Shown here one piece after another: positions 28,481 through 38,150 of a DNA stretch of 64,000 bases. The position numbers and the translations under genes were made by a program. How positions within the stretch are numbered: the stretch's first letter is position 1; each line of letters begins with the position of its first letter. The DNA lies in the NCBI GenBank assembly GCA_029255105.1, contig JAQWWH010000031.1:26716-90715 (forward strand). Reading direction: 5' to 3'. Under the pieces are notes generated by a model. The model worked only from the letters and a program-made list of their open reading frames with translations, had not been told where the DNA came from and did not search any database. Source of the stretch: Flavimaricola sp. (GTDB lineage Bacteria; Pseudomonadota; Alphaproteobacteria; Rhodobacterales; Rhodobacteraceae).

Positions 28481-29398
28481 ATGACTGACATCTTTTCGGC
28501 TCCCGGCACATTCTGGCGGGGCAATCTGCACACCCACTCTACCCTTTCAGATGGGGTTCTGGCCCCCGAAGAGGTCTGCCGTCGGTACAAGGCCGAAGGC
28601 TATGACTTTCTGGCGCTGACCGACCATTTCATCGGTCTTTTCAACTACCCCATTGCAGATACCCTGCCGTTCCGGGACGACAGCTTTACCACCATCCTCG
28701 GGGCCGAGATCCATAGCGGTGCCATGCAGAACGGAGAGTTGTGGCATATCCTTGCCGTTGGCCTGCCCGCTGACTTCGCCCCCTCGACTTCGCCGGACTT
28801 TGCGGCACATCCGGACCAGGAGACCGGCCCCGAGCTTGCCGCTCGCGCCCGGGCTGCCGGTGCTTTCGTCGCAGTGGCCCACCCGCAATGGTCCGGCATG
28901 ACCCTCGACGATGCCCGCAGCATCGAGGCCGCACATGCGGTTGAAATCTACAACCACGGATGCGCTATGGGGTGCGACCGCCCGGACGGTTTCCACACCG
29001 CCGATCTGCTTTTGTCAGAAGGGCGCAAGCTGACCCTTGTGGCCACAGACGACGCCCATTTTTCCGAACCTGACCACTTTGGTGGATGGGTCATGGTCAA
29101 GGCGGAACGGAACGACCCCGAGGCCCTTTTGCAGGCCCTGAAAGAGGGGATGTTCTATTCCAGCCAGGGGCCGGAACTGCGTGGGATCACCATCGCGGAC
29201 GGCAAGGTGATTGTCACCTCCAGCGCGGTATCCGCTGTCATCGTTCAAGGACATGGCAGCGCCGCGACCGCCCGCCATGGCCAAAGCATGACCGTGACGG
29301 AGGTGCCGCTATCCCGCTTTGCCAATTCGCCCTGGATCCGCATCACCGTCATGGACAAGTCGGGCAAGCGGGCCTGGTCAAACCCAGTCTGGCTCTGA
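28481..29398 (+). CDS. PHP domain phosphoesterase
   Basis: GNLHTHSTLSDGVLAPEEVCRRYKAEGYDFLALTDHF ... EIHSG ... VAHPQWSG ... VATDDAHF metal-ligand motifs. Confidence 0.9.
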   Translation: MTDIFSAPGTFWRGNLHTHSTLSDGVLAPEEVCRRYKAEGYDFLALTDHFIGLFNYPIADTLPFRDDSFTTILGAEIHSGAMQNGELWHILAVGLPADFAPSTSPDFAAHPDQETGPELAARARAAGAFVAVAHPQWSGMTLDDARSIEAAHAVEIYNHGCAMGCDRPDGFHTADLLLSEGRKLTLVATDDAHFSEPDHFGGWVMVKAERNDPEALLQALKEGMFYSSQGPELRGITIADGKVIVTSSAVSAVIVQGHGSAATARHGQSMTVTEVPLSRFANSPWIRITVMDKSGKRAWSNPVWL

Positions 29399-29483
29399 AC
29401 GGCCCGGACCGACCAATTCGTCACGAAACGGTCACCGGCCGGACCTATCCCGAAGCCATCCCTCCCCGAATCTCTGACGGAGA

Positions 29484-30314
29484 ATGGCAATGACTGGAAC
29501 TGACCTGCCGGTGATCGGCGCGGCGCTGACCGTGACCGAACTTGAGACCTATAGATCCTGGCTACTGGACAAGCAGCGCGACCTTGAGTTGCAGACATTT
29601 CATTCAGCAGAGGTGCTGAACAGCGACTGGCGCCCCTTGGCCGAGGAAGCCCGCAAGCAACTTGACGGATACACCGGCCGCCTTGGCATCCATGGTCCCT
29701 TCTGGGGTTTCACGATCCACAGTCTTGACCCTGATGTCCGGGCGGTGGTCGCCCGCCGAATGGACCAGGGTCTTGACGTCTGCGCCGCTGTGGGCGCAAC
29801 CCAGATGGTGGTGCACTCGCCCTATTCGACCTGGGACTACAACAACCTGGACAATAATCCCGGTGCGCGGGACCGAGTAATAGAAAATGTCCACGACACT
29901 CTTGGCGCAGCCGTCAAGCGGGCCGAGGACCAGGGCGTGACGCTGGTGATCGAGAACATTGAGGATATCGATCCGATGGCGCGCAAGGCCCTCGCCGAGA
30001 GCTTTGGTTCCAAGGCAGTCCGCCTTTCGATTGATACCGGCCACGCGCACTATGCACATATCTCGACCGGCGCCCCGCCGGTGGATTACTTTGTCACCGC
30101 CGCCGGTGAGATGCTGCATCACATTCATCTGCAAGATTGAGAAGGCTATGCCGATCGGCATTGGGCCCTTGGCGACGGTACGGTCCGGTGGGCCGCAGTC
30201 TTTCGGGCCATCGGTCGACTGACAATCAAACCGCGCCTGATTTTGGAGCTGCGGGACAAGAGCGGCATCCCCGCCTCGATGGCGCTGCTGGAACGGGAGG
30301 GTTTGGGACAATGA
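29484..30314 (+). pseudogene. sugar phosphate isomerase/epimerase (xylose-isomerase-like TIM barrel) with in-frame TGA at 30138..30140
   Basis: Intact frame to ...MLHHIHLQD, then TGA, then the same frame continues EGYADRHWALGDGTVRWAAVFRAIGRLTIKPRLILELRDKSGIPASMALLEREGLGQ and stops at 30312..30314, overlapping the next start (ATGA). Confidence 0.75.
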
Positions 30315-31129
30315 CCATCGACACTCTGAAGCTGATCGTGATCAGCGACCTGCATCTTCTCGCGGAGGGCAAGACCTCAATGGGGCTCGATACCGCCGAT
30401 CGGTTGCGGACCTGTGTGGCCGCCATCAACGACCGGCACACTGATGCAGACCTGTGCGTTATCGCCGGCGACCTGGCCGATCTGGGAGAGCGGGCAGCAT
30501 ACGATCTGTTGAAAGAAATACTGCAGGATCTTGTCATCCCGGTTGCGATCACCATCGGTAACCATGACGATCGCGAAACGTTTCTGAGCGTCTTTGGCCA
30601 GTCCGAAGCCGCCGAGACCGGGTTTGTGGACAAGGTCATCGACATGGCTGGGCAGCGCGTCATCCTCCTCGATAGTGCCATCGCCTTTGGTGTGCATGAA
30701 GGAGCGCTTTCCCCCGAACAACTGGAGTGGCTAGGCGACAGGCTGAAAGAGGCGAAAGATCGCCCCGTTGTCGTGGTTCTGCACCACCATGCCAATCCGC
30801 TTCACACGAATGTGGACCGGATCATTCTTTCCAACGGGGCAGAGTTCGCGAGCGTCCTGAAGCGGCATCCCGACATCCGGCAGGTCATCGCGGGGCATGT
30901 CCACTATACCTCGACCGCGATCTGGCACGGGTTGCCCTTCACCACGCTGGCGGGCGGGCATTACAACGTCACGATCCCCCTCGACGCTCCTAAAGCTAGG
31001 ATTGCCCGGCTGTCAGGCCCAGGCCAGATGGCGATTGTACTGTCGGACGCGGACCAGACATTGGTCCACTTTGACAACTTTATCGATGATCATCGCGATC
31101 TTGATCTGGTTGACGGCATTTCCGCCTGA
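30311..31129 (+). CDS. class III metallophosphoesterase (GpdQ/CpdA-like)
   Basis: Calcineurin-like motifs SDLHLL, GDLADLG, GNHDDR, HHHANPLHTN, GHVHYTS. Confidence 0.9.
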   Translation: MTIDTLKLIVISDLHLLAEGKTSMGLDTADRLRTCVAAINDRHTDADLCVIAGDLADLGERAAYDLLKEILQDLVIPVAITIGNHDDRETFLSVFGQSEAAETGFVDKVIDMAGQRVILLDSAIAFGVHEGALSPEQLEWLGDRLKEAKDRPVVVVLHHHANPLHTNVDRIILSNGAEFASVLKRHPDIRQVIAGHVHYTSTAIWHGLPFTTLAGGHYNVTIPLDAPKARIARLSGPGQMAIVLSDADQTLVHFDNFIDDHRDLDLVDGISA

Positions 31130-31193
31130 TCCGCGCAAAGAACCGGGCGAACGGCCGGCGCCGTCGTCCGGTTGAAACATTGCCGATTCAAAA

Positions 31194-31226
31194 CTGTCAA
31201 CCAATCCATAAACGACTGTCACCCAG
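31194..31226 (+). promoter_or_regulatory. PHO-box-like repeats upstream of ugpB
   Basis: CTGTCAaccaa|tccataaacga|CTGTCAcccag: two exact CTGTCA direct repeats with 22-nt (2 x 11) phasing, 54 nt before the ugpB start. Confidence 0.5.
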
Positions 31227-31279
31227 CGCCCATATCCCAGCCTTGTTGGAAGAACACCTCATGATCTGGGAGCTGATCC

Positions 31280-32608
31280 ATGAACATCAAAATCACGACA
31301 CTTGCGCTGCTCGCGACCACCGGCATGGCCGGCGCGGCTGCGGCCCAAACATCCTTTGAATATTGGTACGGCCTGTCCGGCGATCTGGGCAATGTGGTGC
31401 AGGAAACATGCAACCGCTTTAACGCCAGCCAATCCGAGTATGAAATCGTCTGTGTCGGCCAGGACGGCTACGAAGCCGCCGTGCAGAACACGATCGCAGC
31501 CTTTCGGGCGGGCCAGCACCCGACCATCGTGCAGTCCTTTGATGCAGGCACGGCCGACCTGATGCTGTCGGGCGAATTCTACCCCGTCCAGCAGATGATG
31601 GCGGACTACGACATTGCGATCGACTGGTCCAACTACTTCCCCGGCATCTCGAACTACTACGCCGCCTCTACCGGCGAACTGTTTTCCATGCCCTTCAACT
31701 CGTCCACCCCAGTCTACTACTATAACGAGGACATGTTCGCTGCCGCAGGCATCGAAGAAGCCCCGTTGACCTGGGAAGGCTTTGCTGAGGCGCTTGTCGC
31801 CATCAAGGATTCGGGTGTTGAGTGCCCCTATGCCTATGCGCCGTCGACCTGGATCGACCTCGAGCAGTTTTCAATGGCCCACAACATTCCCGTGGCGTCC
31901 AACGACAACGGCTACTCCGGCCTTGACTCCGAACTGCTGTTCAACACGACCCAGCATGTTCAGCACATGGAAAACATCCAAAGCTGGATCAACGACGGCT
32001 ACGCCCAGATCCGCACTGCCCAGTCCGGCCTGTCGGCCCGGGAAAGCTTTGTCCAGGGCGAATGCGCGATCTTCTTTTCGTCGATCGCCGACCACAACAC
32101 CGTGGGCAAGATCGCGCCCGAAGGCCTGAACTGGGAAGTTCAGATGATCCCCGTCTACGAAGGGTTCGAGCGGCACAACACCGTTGTCGGCGGCGCCTCT
32201 CTTTGGGTTCTTTCGGGCAAGACCGAGGAAGAGTATCGCGGTGCGGCCGCCTACCTGTCCTTCTTGGCCACACCCGAGAGCGAAGAGTTCTGGGCAACCA
32301 ACACCGGCTACATCCCGGTGACCCAGACAGGCTATGACGCGCTGATCGAAAAGGGCTTTTACGACGCGGCCCCCTATGCGGGTCGCGAGATCGCCATCCA
32401 GTCGCTGACCTACACAGCCCCCAACAACCTAACGCGGGGCATTCGTCTGGGTGGCTTCATTCAGATCCGTTCTGAATGGACCAACGAAGTGGGTGCCGCC
32501 CTTGCCGGTCAAAAGACTATGCAGGAAGCCCTCGATACCGCTGTCGAGCGCGGCAACGTCATCCTGGATCGTTTTGCCCGCACCTACGCTGGGAAAACTT
32601 TCCCCTGA
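31280..32608 (+). CDS. ugpB: glycerol-3-phosphate-type ABC transporter substrate-binding protein
   Basis: Signal peptide; FEYWYGLSGDLGNVVQETCNRFNASQSEYEIVCVGQDGYEAAVQNTIAAFRAGQHPTIVQSFDAGTADLMLSG. Confidence 0.9.
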   Translation: MNIKITTLALLATTGMAGAAAAQTSFEYWYGLSGDLGNVVQETCNRFNASQSEYEIVCVGQDGYEAAVQNTIAAFRAGQHPTIVQSFDAGTADLMLSGEFYPVQQMMADYDIAIDWSNYFPGISNYYAASTGELFSMPFNSSTPVYYYNEDMFAAAGIEEAPLTWEGFAEALVAIKDSGVECPYAYAPSTWIDLEQFSMAHNIPVASNDNGYSGLDSELLFNTTQHVQHMENIQSWINDGYAQIRTAQSGLSARESFVQGECAIFFSSIADHNTVGKIAPEGLNWEVQMIPVYEGFERHNTVVGGASLWVLSGKTEEEYRGAAAYLSFLATPESEEFWATNTGYIPVTQTGYDALIEKGFYDAAPYAGREIAIQSLTYTAPNNLTRGIRLGGFIQIRSEWTNEVGAALAGQKTMQEALDTAVERGNVILDRFARTYAGKTFP

Positions 32609-32695
32609 TCGCGTCACAGACCGAATGGAAGGGCGGCCCGGTTCGGGGCCGCCCTTCGCCTTCCGGACCCGCAACCATCCCGTCAGGAGCCCCCG

Positions 32696-33577
32696 ATGCG
32701 TCGCGCCTACTTCAAGAACAACTGGATTGCCGCCCTGGTCGTGGCTCCGCAACTCCTGATCATCTTTGTGTTCTTTTACTGGCCCGCCAGCCAGGCGGTG
32801 TATTGGGCCTTTACCCTTGAGCAACCTTGGGGCGGCGGCAACACCTGGGTCGGGCTGGACAACTTCCGCCAAGTGCTAGGTGACCCTGTCTACTGGCAAT
32901 CCGTGACTGCCTCGATCATTTTTGCCCTGTCCTCAACGGTGCTGGCCATGGGGATGGCCCTCATTCTGGCCTTGTTCGCCGACCGGCAGTTGAAAGGCTA
33001 CAAGATCTTTCGCATCGGGCTGATCTGGCCCTATGCAATCGCCGCCCCTGCTGTCGGGCTGGCCTTCAGGTTTGTCTTCAACCCCAACGCTGGCCTTTTG
33101 TCATTTGTAAACAAAGCCATGCCAGGTCTATGGGACCCGACCCTGAACGGAAACCAAGCGCTGATCATGGTCATCGTCGCCGGATCGTGGAAGCTGATTT
33201 CCTACAACTTCATCTTCTTTCTTGCAGCCCTGCAGTCGATCCCCCGCAGCCTGGTCGAGGCCGGAGCAATGGATGGCGCGGGCGTGCTGCGCCGGATGCG
33301 CGACATCCAGTTGCCCCTGCTGGCACCAACGTTCTTCTTCATCCTCGTCATCAACATCACGGACAGTTTCACCGACAGCTTTGGCATCATCGACACCCTC
33401 ACGGGGGGTGGCCCTGCCCGGGCGACCGACCTGATGGTCTACAAGATCTATTCGGATGGCTTTCGCGGCTTTGACTATTCAGGTGCCGCCACCCAGTCGA
33501 TCATCCTGATGGTCCTCGTCATCGCCCTGACCTTTGTCCAGTTCCGCTACATCGAGCGACGCGTGCACTACACCTGA
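32696..33577 (+). CDS. ugpA: glycerol-3-phosphate ABC transporter permease
   Basis: Six-TM permease; SWKLISYNFIFFLAALQSIPRSLVEAGAMDGAGVLRRMRDIQLPLLAPTFFF. Confidence 0.9.
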   Translation: MRRAYFKNNWIAALVVAPQLLIIFVFFYWPASQAVYWAFTLEQPWGGGNTWVGLDNFRQVLGDPVYWQSVTASIIFALSSTVLAMGMALILALFADRQLKGYKIFRIGLIWPYAIAAPAVGLAFRFVFNPNAGLLSFVNKAMPGLWDPTLNGNQALIMVIVAGSWKLISYNFIFFLAALQSIPRSLVEAGAMDGAGVLRRMRDIQLPLLAPTFFFILVINITDSFTDSFGIIDTLTGGGPARATDLMVYKIYSDGFRGFDYSGAATQSIILMVLVIALTFVQFRYIERRVHYT

Positions 33578-33589
33578 GAGGACGGCGCC

Positions 33590-34519
33590 ATGATCGAACG
33601 CACCCCCATCCTGAATGTCGCCACCCACCTGATCCTGATCACAGGGCTGGCGCTGCTACTCTTGCCGGTCTGGATCGCCTATGTGGCGGCGACACATGAC
33701 CTTCAGACGGTCAATTCGGCCCCGGTCGAGATGTGGCCGGGTGACCAGCTTTGGATCAATGTCCAGGCTGCCTGGACCCAGGCCGATTTTGGGCCAAAGT
33801 TCATCAATACTTTCATAGTTTCGGTGGGCGTTGTGGTCGGCAAGATCACTATTGCCGCCATCACCGCCTTTGGGATCGTCTTCTTCAATCACCGGCTGCG
33901 GATGGCGATCTTCTGGCTGATCTTCATCACCCTGATGCTCCCTCTCGAGGTGCGCATCGTGCCGACCTACGCGGTCGCCGCCAACGCCTTGATGCCCTTT
34001 CAGACAATTCTGGACTGGACTGGCATGACATGGCTGATCGAGCAGGCATCGGGGGTCCGGGTCGATCTTCAATGGAACATGCTTAATTCCTACACCGGGC
34101 TGATCCTGCCCTTGATCGCTACCGCAACCGGGACATTCCTGTATCGCCAATTCTTTCTCACGATCCCCGATGAACTGGTAGAGGCAGCCAAGATGGACGG
34201 GGCCGGACCCTTGCGCTTCCTTTGGCAAGTGCTGATCCCCCTGTCGCGAACCAATATCGCGGCACTCGCGACCATCATGTTCGTATACTCCTGGAACCAG
34301 TATCTCTGGCCCCTACTGATCATCACGGACCGGGCCAACTATGGTCTTGTCGTCGTGGAACTTGGCAATCTGGTGCCTGATGCCATGACCACCGGGGGGG
34401 GCGTCCCCAACTGGCATATCGCGATGGCTGCCACCCTCATGGTCATGATCCCGCCAATCCTCGTCGTCATTTTCATGCAGCGCTGGTTCGTGCGCGGCCT
34501 TATTAACACTGACAAGTAA
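33590..34519 (+). CDS. ugpE: glycerol-3-phosphate ABC transporter permease
   Basis: MalG-like permease; [60 protein letters not shown]. Confidence 0.9.
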   Translation: MIERTPILNVATHLILITGLALLLLPVWIAYVAATHDLQTVNSAPVEMWPGDQLWINVQAAWTQADFGPKFINTFIVSVGVVVGKITIAAITAFGIVFFNHRLRMAIFWLIFITLMLPLEVRIVPTYAVAANALMPFQTILDWTGMTWLIEQASGVRVDLQWNMLNSYTGLILPLIATATGTFLYRQFFLTIPDELVEAAKMDGAGPLRFLWQVLIPLSRTNIAALATIMFVYSWNQYLWPLLIITDRANYGLVVVELGNLVPDAMTTGGGVPNWHIAMAATLMVMIPPILVVIFMQRWFVRGLINTDK

Positions 34520-34529
34520 GGAGCCTCCG

Positions 34530-35642
34530 ATGGCCGATATCTCCATCCGCAAGGTCCGCAAATCCTACGGCAAGGACGAAGTCGTCCACGGCGTCGACCT
34601 TGACATCCGCAACGGCGAATTTGTTGTCATTCTTGGCCCTTCAGGCTGCGGAAAGTCGACCCTTCTGCGCATGATCGCAGGCCTCGAGGACATCAGCGGA
34701 GGCGAGATCGCGATTGCCGATCAGGTTGTGAACGCCCTTGAACCCCGCGAGCGTGGCTGCGCGATGGTGTTCCAGAACTATGCGCTTTACCCCCATATGA
34801 CCGTGGCCGAGAACATCGGATATGCCCTGCGTGTCGCCGGCATGCCAAAGGCCGAGCGTCGCAAGAAGGTGGAAGAGGTCGCCGCCTCTGTCGGCCTGAT
34901 GGAGTTCCTGGATCGCAGGCCCGGCCAGTTGTCCGGTGGGCAGCGGCAACGGGTGGCAATGGCCCGCGCCATCATCCGCGAACCCAAGGTGTTTCTGTTT
35001 GATGAGCCGCTATCCAACCTTGATGCAAAGCTACGTGTCCAGATGCGCCACGAGATCCGTCGTATTCACAATCGGATCGGTGCGACCAGCGTTTTTGTGA
35101 CCCACGATCAGCACGAAGGGATGACCCTGGCGGATCGTATCGTGATCATGAACAGGGGAACGATCGAGCAGGTCGGCACCCCGTCCGAGATTTACCACAA
35201 CCCGGCCTCCACCTATGTGGCAGGTTTCGTCGGCAGCCCGGCCATGAACTTTCTTCCTGCACAAATCTCGGCATCCCGGCAGGGGGTGACGCTTGGAGGT
35301 GGCCAGACGATAGCTGTCGACGCACCGGCCGTTGCGGGGCGGGATGGCAAGCTCGTCCAGATCGGTCTCAGGCCCGAAGAGATTGCCATCGCCGCTCCTG
35401 GAGCACCTGGTCTTGTCACGCGGTTCGAGTTCGTCGAAGAGTTGGGGGCCGCCCGATTGTATCACCTGACCTACGAAGATTTGACCCTGTCCGTCCTGTC
35501 GACCGAATATCGCCATTATACCCCCGGCGAGGACGTGATCCTGCAGATACCAGCCTCTGCCGTGCATTTGTTCGACGCCGATACAGGCCGCAAACTGGCC
35601 CAAACCGCGAAAGGCAAGGCGGCTGAGGTTACCTTGGCATGA
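34530..35642 (+). CDS. ugpC: glycerol-3-phosphate ABC transporter ATP-binding protein
   Basis: [62 protein letters not shown]-terminal TOBE. Confidence 0.92.
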   Translation: MADISIRKVRKSYGKDEVVHGVDLDIRNGEFVVILGPSGCGKSTLLRMIAGLEDISGGEIAIADQVVNALEPRERGCAMVFQNYALYPHMTVAENIGYALRVAGMPKAERRKKVEEVAASVGLMEFLDRRPGQLSGGQRQRVAMARAIIREPKVFLFDEPLSNLDAKLRVQMRHEIRRIHNRIGATSVFVTHDQHEGMTLADRIVIMNRGTIEQVGTPSEIYHNPASTYVAGFVGSPAMNFLPAQISASRQGVTLGGGQTIAVDAPAVAGRDGKLVQIGLRPEEIAIAAPGAPGLVTRFEFVEELGAARLYHLTYEDLTLSVLSTEYRHYTPGEDVILQIPASAVHLFDADTGRKLAQTAKGKAAEVTLA

Positions 35643-36352
35643 GCCGCGATCGCACCACCGCGAAAAGGTACCTGACGGGCGAACTGACAGGCGGCGAACG
35701 ACCCTCGGCTGTGGGCGAAAAGTTTCAGGTGGACGGCGTCGTCATGCCATTTCCCGGCAACACCTTCATTTGTCATATCGACGAGGCATCCGTTGCCCAC
35801 GCGGCCCTGTCAGCGGCGCAACAGCGGCTCAGGGATGGCCGGTTGCACCGGGCGTTTTCATTCCTGCCACCGTCGAGCTTTCACATGACGGTCTTTGAAG
35901 GCGTGACCAACCTCGCCCGCTCGGCGCCGGAATGGCCGCGCAGGTTGCCAAGCGAGGCCCCTGTCAGCGCCGTGACCGATGATTTTATGGTCGCAACCGA
36001 GGGACTTGCCCTTCCCCGCGATATCTCAATCAAGCTGGACAACATCTTTGGCGGGTTCTCCGTCGGCGTGTCGGGGGCAACCGACGAAGAAGAGCATCGC
36101 CTACGGGTGGCGCGCGCCAGCCTGCGTGAAGCCACTGGCATACACAAACCAGATTTCGACACCTACGGGTTCCACATCACATTGGGCTACCTTCTTCGCT
36201 GGCTGGACCCAGACGAGGCCGAGCTTGTCCTGGACCTGTCCGACGAGGTCGCAAAGGCTCTGATCGATACCCTCCCGACGATGACGCTAAAAGAAGTCAC
36301 CTTCTGCACTTTTGACGACATGCACGCCTTCGTACCCGTCCGCAGGTTCTAG
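35639..36352 (+). CDS. DUF1868 (2H-phosphoesterase-like) protein
   Basis: Paired H-x-T motifs [12 protein letters not shown] and [12 protein letters not shown]; overlaps the ugpC stop by ATGA. Confidence 0.75.
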   Translation: MSRDRTTAKRYLTGELTGGERPSAVGEKFQVDGVVMPFPGNTFICHIDEASVAHAALSAAQQRLRDGRLHRAFSFLPPSSFHMTVFEGVTNLARSAPEWPRRLPSEAPVSAVTDDFMVATEGLALPRDISIKLDNIFGGFSVGVSGATDEEEHRLRVARASLREATGIHKPDFDTYGFHITLGYLLRWLDPDEAELVLDLSDEVAKALIDTLPTMTLKEVTFCTFDDMHAFVPVRRF

Positions 36353-36552
36353 AAACACGGTTCTGCCCGATGCCTGTCCGCGCATCTGGCGGATGGCGCA
36401 CCAATGTAGAAAGTGACGCGCCTGCGCCCCAGTCGCGCCACAACTCTGTCCCTTTGCAGGACCACGATCAGCCTAGACAATAAACCTCGCCAAATTTGCC
36501 GCGATCTGCCGCACTGGCGGTCAATCCTCGATCAAAGAGAATTGGACAATGA

Positions 36553-37665
36553 ATGGCATCACAACCCAGACTGAGCATCTTTGACGGCCTGCGTGGCCAT
36601 CTTCTGATTGGCATGGTCCTGGTTCACCTGAGCGTGGACCCTGACATCGACTGGCTGCTGTACCTGTCGCATTCCAAACTGCTCTTTCTGCGGGACGCGG
36701 AGTTCTTCGTGTTCATCTCGGGCCTCCTCGTCGGCTATCTGTGGTATCAGAAGTATACGTCGCAGGCGGAAAAGAAGGCGTTTCTGTCGAACCGGCTTTC
36801 GACGATCTATCGGTATTACCTGCTATCCGCCTTCCCAATCTTTGTGCTTAGCCTGCTTGCGGGGAATACGTTCTCCATGACAGTCATCAACATTCTAACC
36901 ATGCAAAGCGGTGGAGCTTACTCGGATGTATTGCCGATCTACTTCATCTGCTTTCTCATCCTGGGCCCCTTTGTCCTGGTCGAGGCGCTGAACCGTCCCT
37001 CGATCCTGTTTGCGGCGTCCTTTGGCATCTATGCCGCGTCACAGTTGACGGCGTTGCAGGGCTTTTTCGGGTTTTCGGGGGCGTTCGTCGCCTTTGATAT
37101 TGCGGCGTGGCAATTCCTGTTCATCTCTTCGCTTCTCGTCGGCCGCCACGCGCTTCAGATCCCCAGCTATGTGCGTGGCCTGGACGCCAAGGTGATCGTC
37201 GCGCTTTTGGCCGTCATCACGGTGACCTTTGGATACCTGCGGATCACGCCCTTTTTCCCCGATCCCATGGACCCGGGCCATCAGCTTGTGGGAAGCACGG
37301 CTCGATTCGGGTTGCACCCCCTATACCTGCTCAGGATCGCGCTGATCGTTGCCTTCGTCTCGATCATCCTGATCCGCGAAGACGTCTGGCTGCGCCCGCT
37401 TCACCGACTGGGTCATTGGTACTTTAACCTCAGCGTTCTACGAAACGTGGGCAAGTACTCGATCCAGATGTTCGTATTCCATGTCTACGTTCTGGTCATC
37501 TACCAAGTCGTTTTCAGCTGGGCCGACCTGATGATCAAGACCCTTGCCGCCCTCGCCCTTGTCGTCCTGTTCATCGCCGTGCCAAACGTTGTCGTCGGGT
37601 TGCGCCGTCGAGCAGCGATCAACGACGCGCCTGAGGCATCACAACAGAAACGCAGGGTCGCCTGA
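36553..37665 (+). CDS. OpgC-like / acyltransferase-3-like membrane protein
   Basis: PRLSIFDGLRGHLLIGMVLVHLSVDPDIDWLLYLSHSKLLFLRDAEFFVFISGLLVGYLWYQKY; about ten TM segments. Confidence 0.78.
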   Translation: MASQPRLSIFDGLRGHLLIGMVLVHLSVDPDIDWLLYLSHSKLLFLRDAEFFVFISGLLVGYLWYQKYTSQAEKKAFLSNRLSTIYRYYLLSAFPIFVLSLLAGNTFSMTVINILTMQSGGAYSDVLPIYFICFLILGPFVLVEALNRPSILFAASFGIYAASQLTALQGFFGFSGAFVAFDIAAWQFLFISSLLVGRHALQIPSYVRGLDAKVIVALLAVITVTFGYLRITPFFPDPMDPGHQLVGSTARFGLHPLYLLRIALIVAFVSIILIREDVWLRPLHRLGHWYFNLSVLRNVGKYSIQMFVFHVYVLVIYQVVFSWADLMIKTLAALALVVLFIAVPNVVVGLRRRAAINDAPEASQQKRRVA

Positions 37666-37691
37666 GCGGCCCTGCAAGATTGTCAGGCCAA

Positions 37692-38150
37692 CTAGACGTC
37701 CTCCATTTTGGCATAAAGGAACGTACGAAGGTCCATAACCTCCTTGCTGTCCAGCGATACATAGACCAGCCCCATATTGGTACGCTCTGTGACCATGGGG
37801 CCGGGGTACGGCAGATAGCTCAGCTCGCGCGATCCGAAGGAGGGCGAGGCGGTTCCGACCTGCCATTCGGTGGTCAGCTTTACGTCCACCAGCTTGAGGG
37901 ACAGCCCCCCGTCGACGCCCGGCTTTTCGAGCGGGACGCCGGCCAGCCGCAGGTAGGACATCTTGTCCTTGGCCTGGATAAACCCATCGATGAACTGTGC
38001 CGTCAGGACCTGAAGCTCGGCGGCGACATCGGCCTGATGCATATGGCTGTGCAGGTGGTCCTGTGGATGGTTGTGATCGTGGGCATGTGGATGATCGTGG
38101 GCATGGCTGTGCCCACTCTCATGGTCGTGGTGATGATGGTCGTGGGGCAT
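37692..38150 (-). CDS. small protein with extreme His-rich N-terminus (candidate metal-handling protein)
   Basis: MPHDHHHHDHESGHSHAHDHPHAHDHNHPQDHLHSHMHQ... followed by a conserved-looking domain; overlaps the upstream stop (ATGA), same operon. Confidence 0.85.
   Translation of the reverse strand: MPHDHHHHDHESGHSHAHDHPHAHDHNHPQDHLHSHMHQADVAAELQVLTAQFIDGFIQAKDKMSYLRLAGVPLEKPGVDGGLSLKLVDVKLTTEWQVGTASPSFGSRELSYLPYPGPMVTERTNMGLVYVSLDSKEVMDLRTFLYAKMEDV

Noticed and set aside
30138-30140. TGA as a selenocysteine codon
   Set aside because: No SECIS-like hairpin was evident by eye immediately downstream, and TIM-barrel isomerases are not known selenoproteins. A nonsense change or sequence error is simpler.
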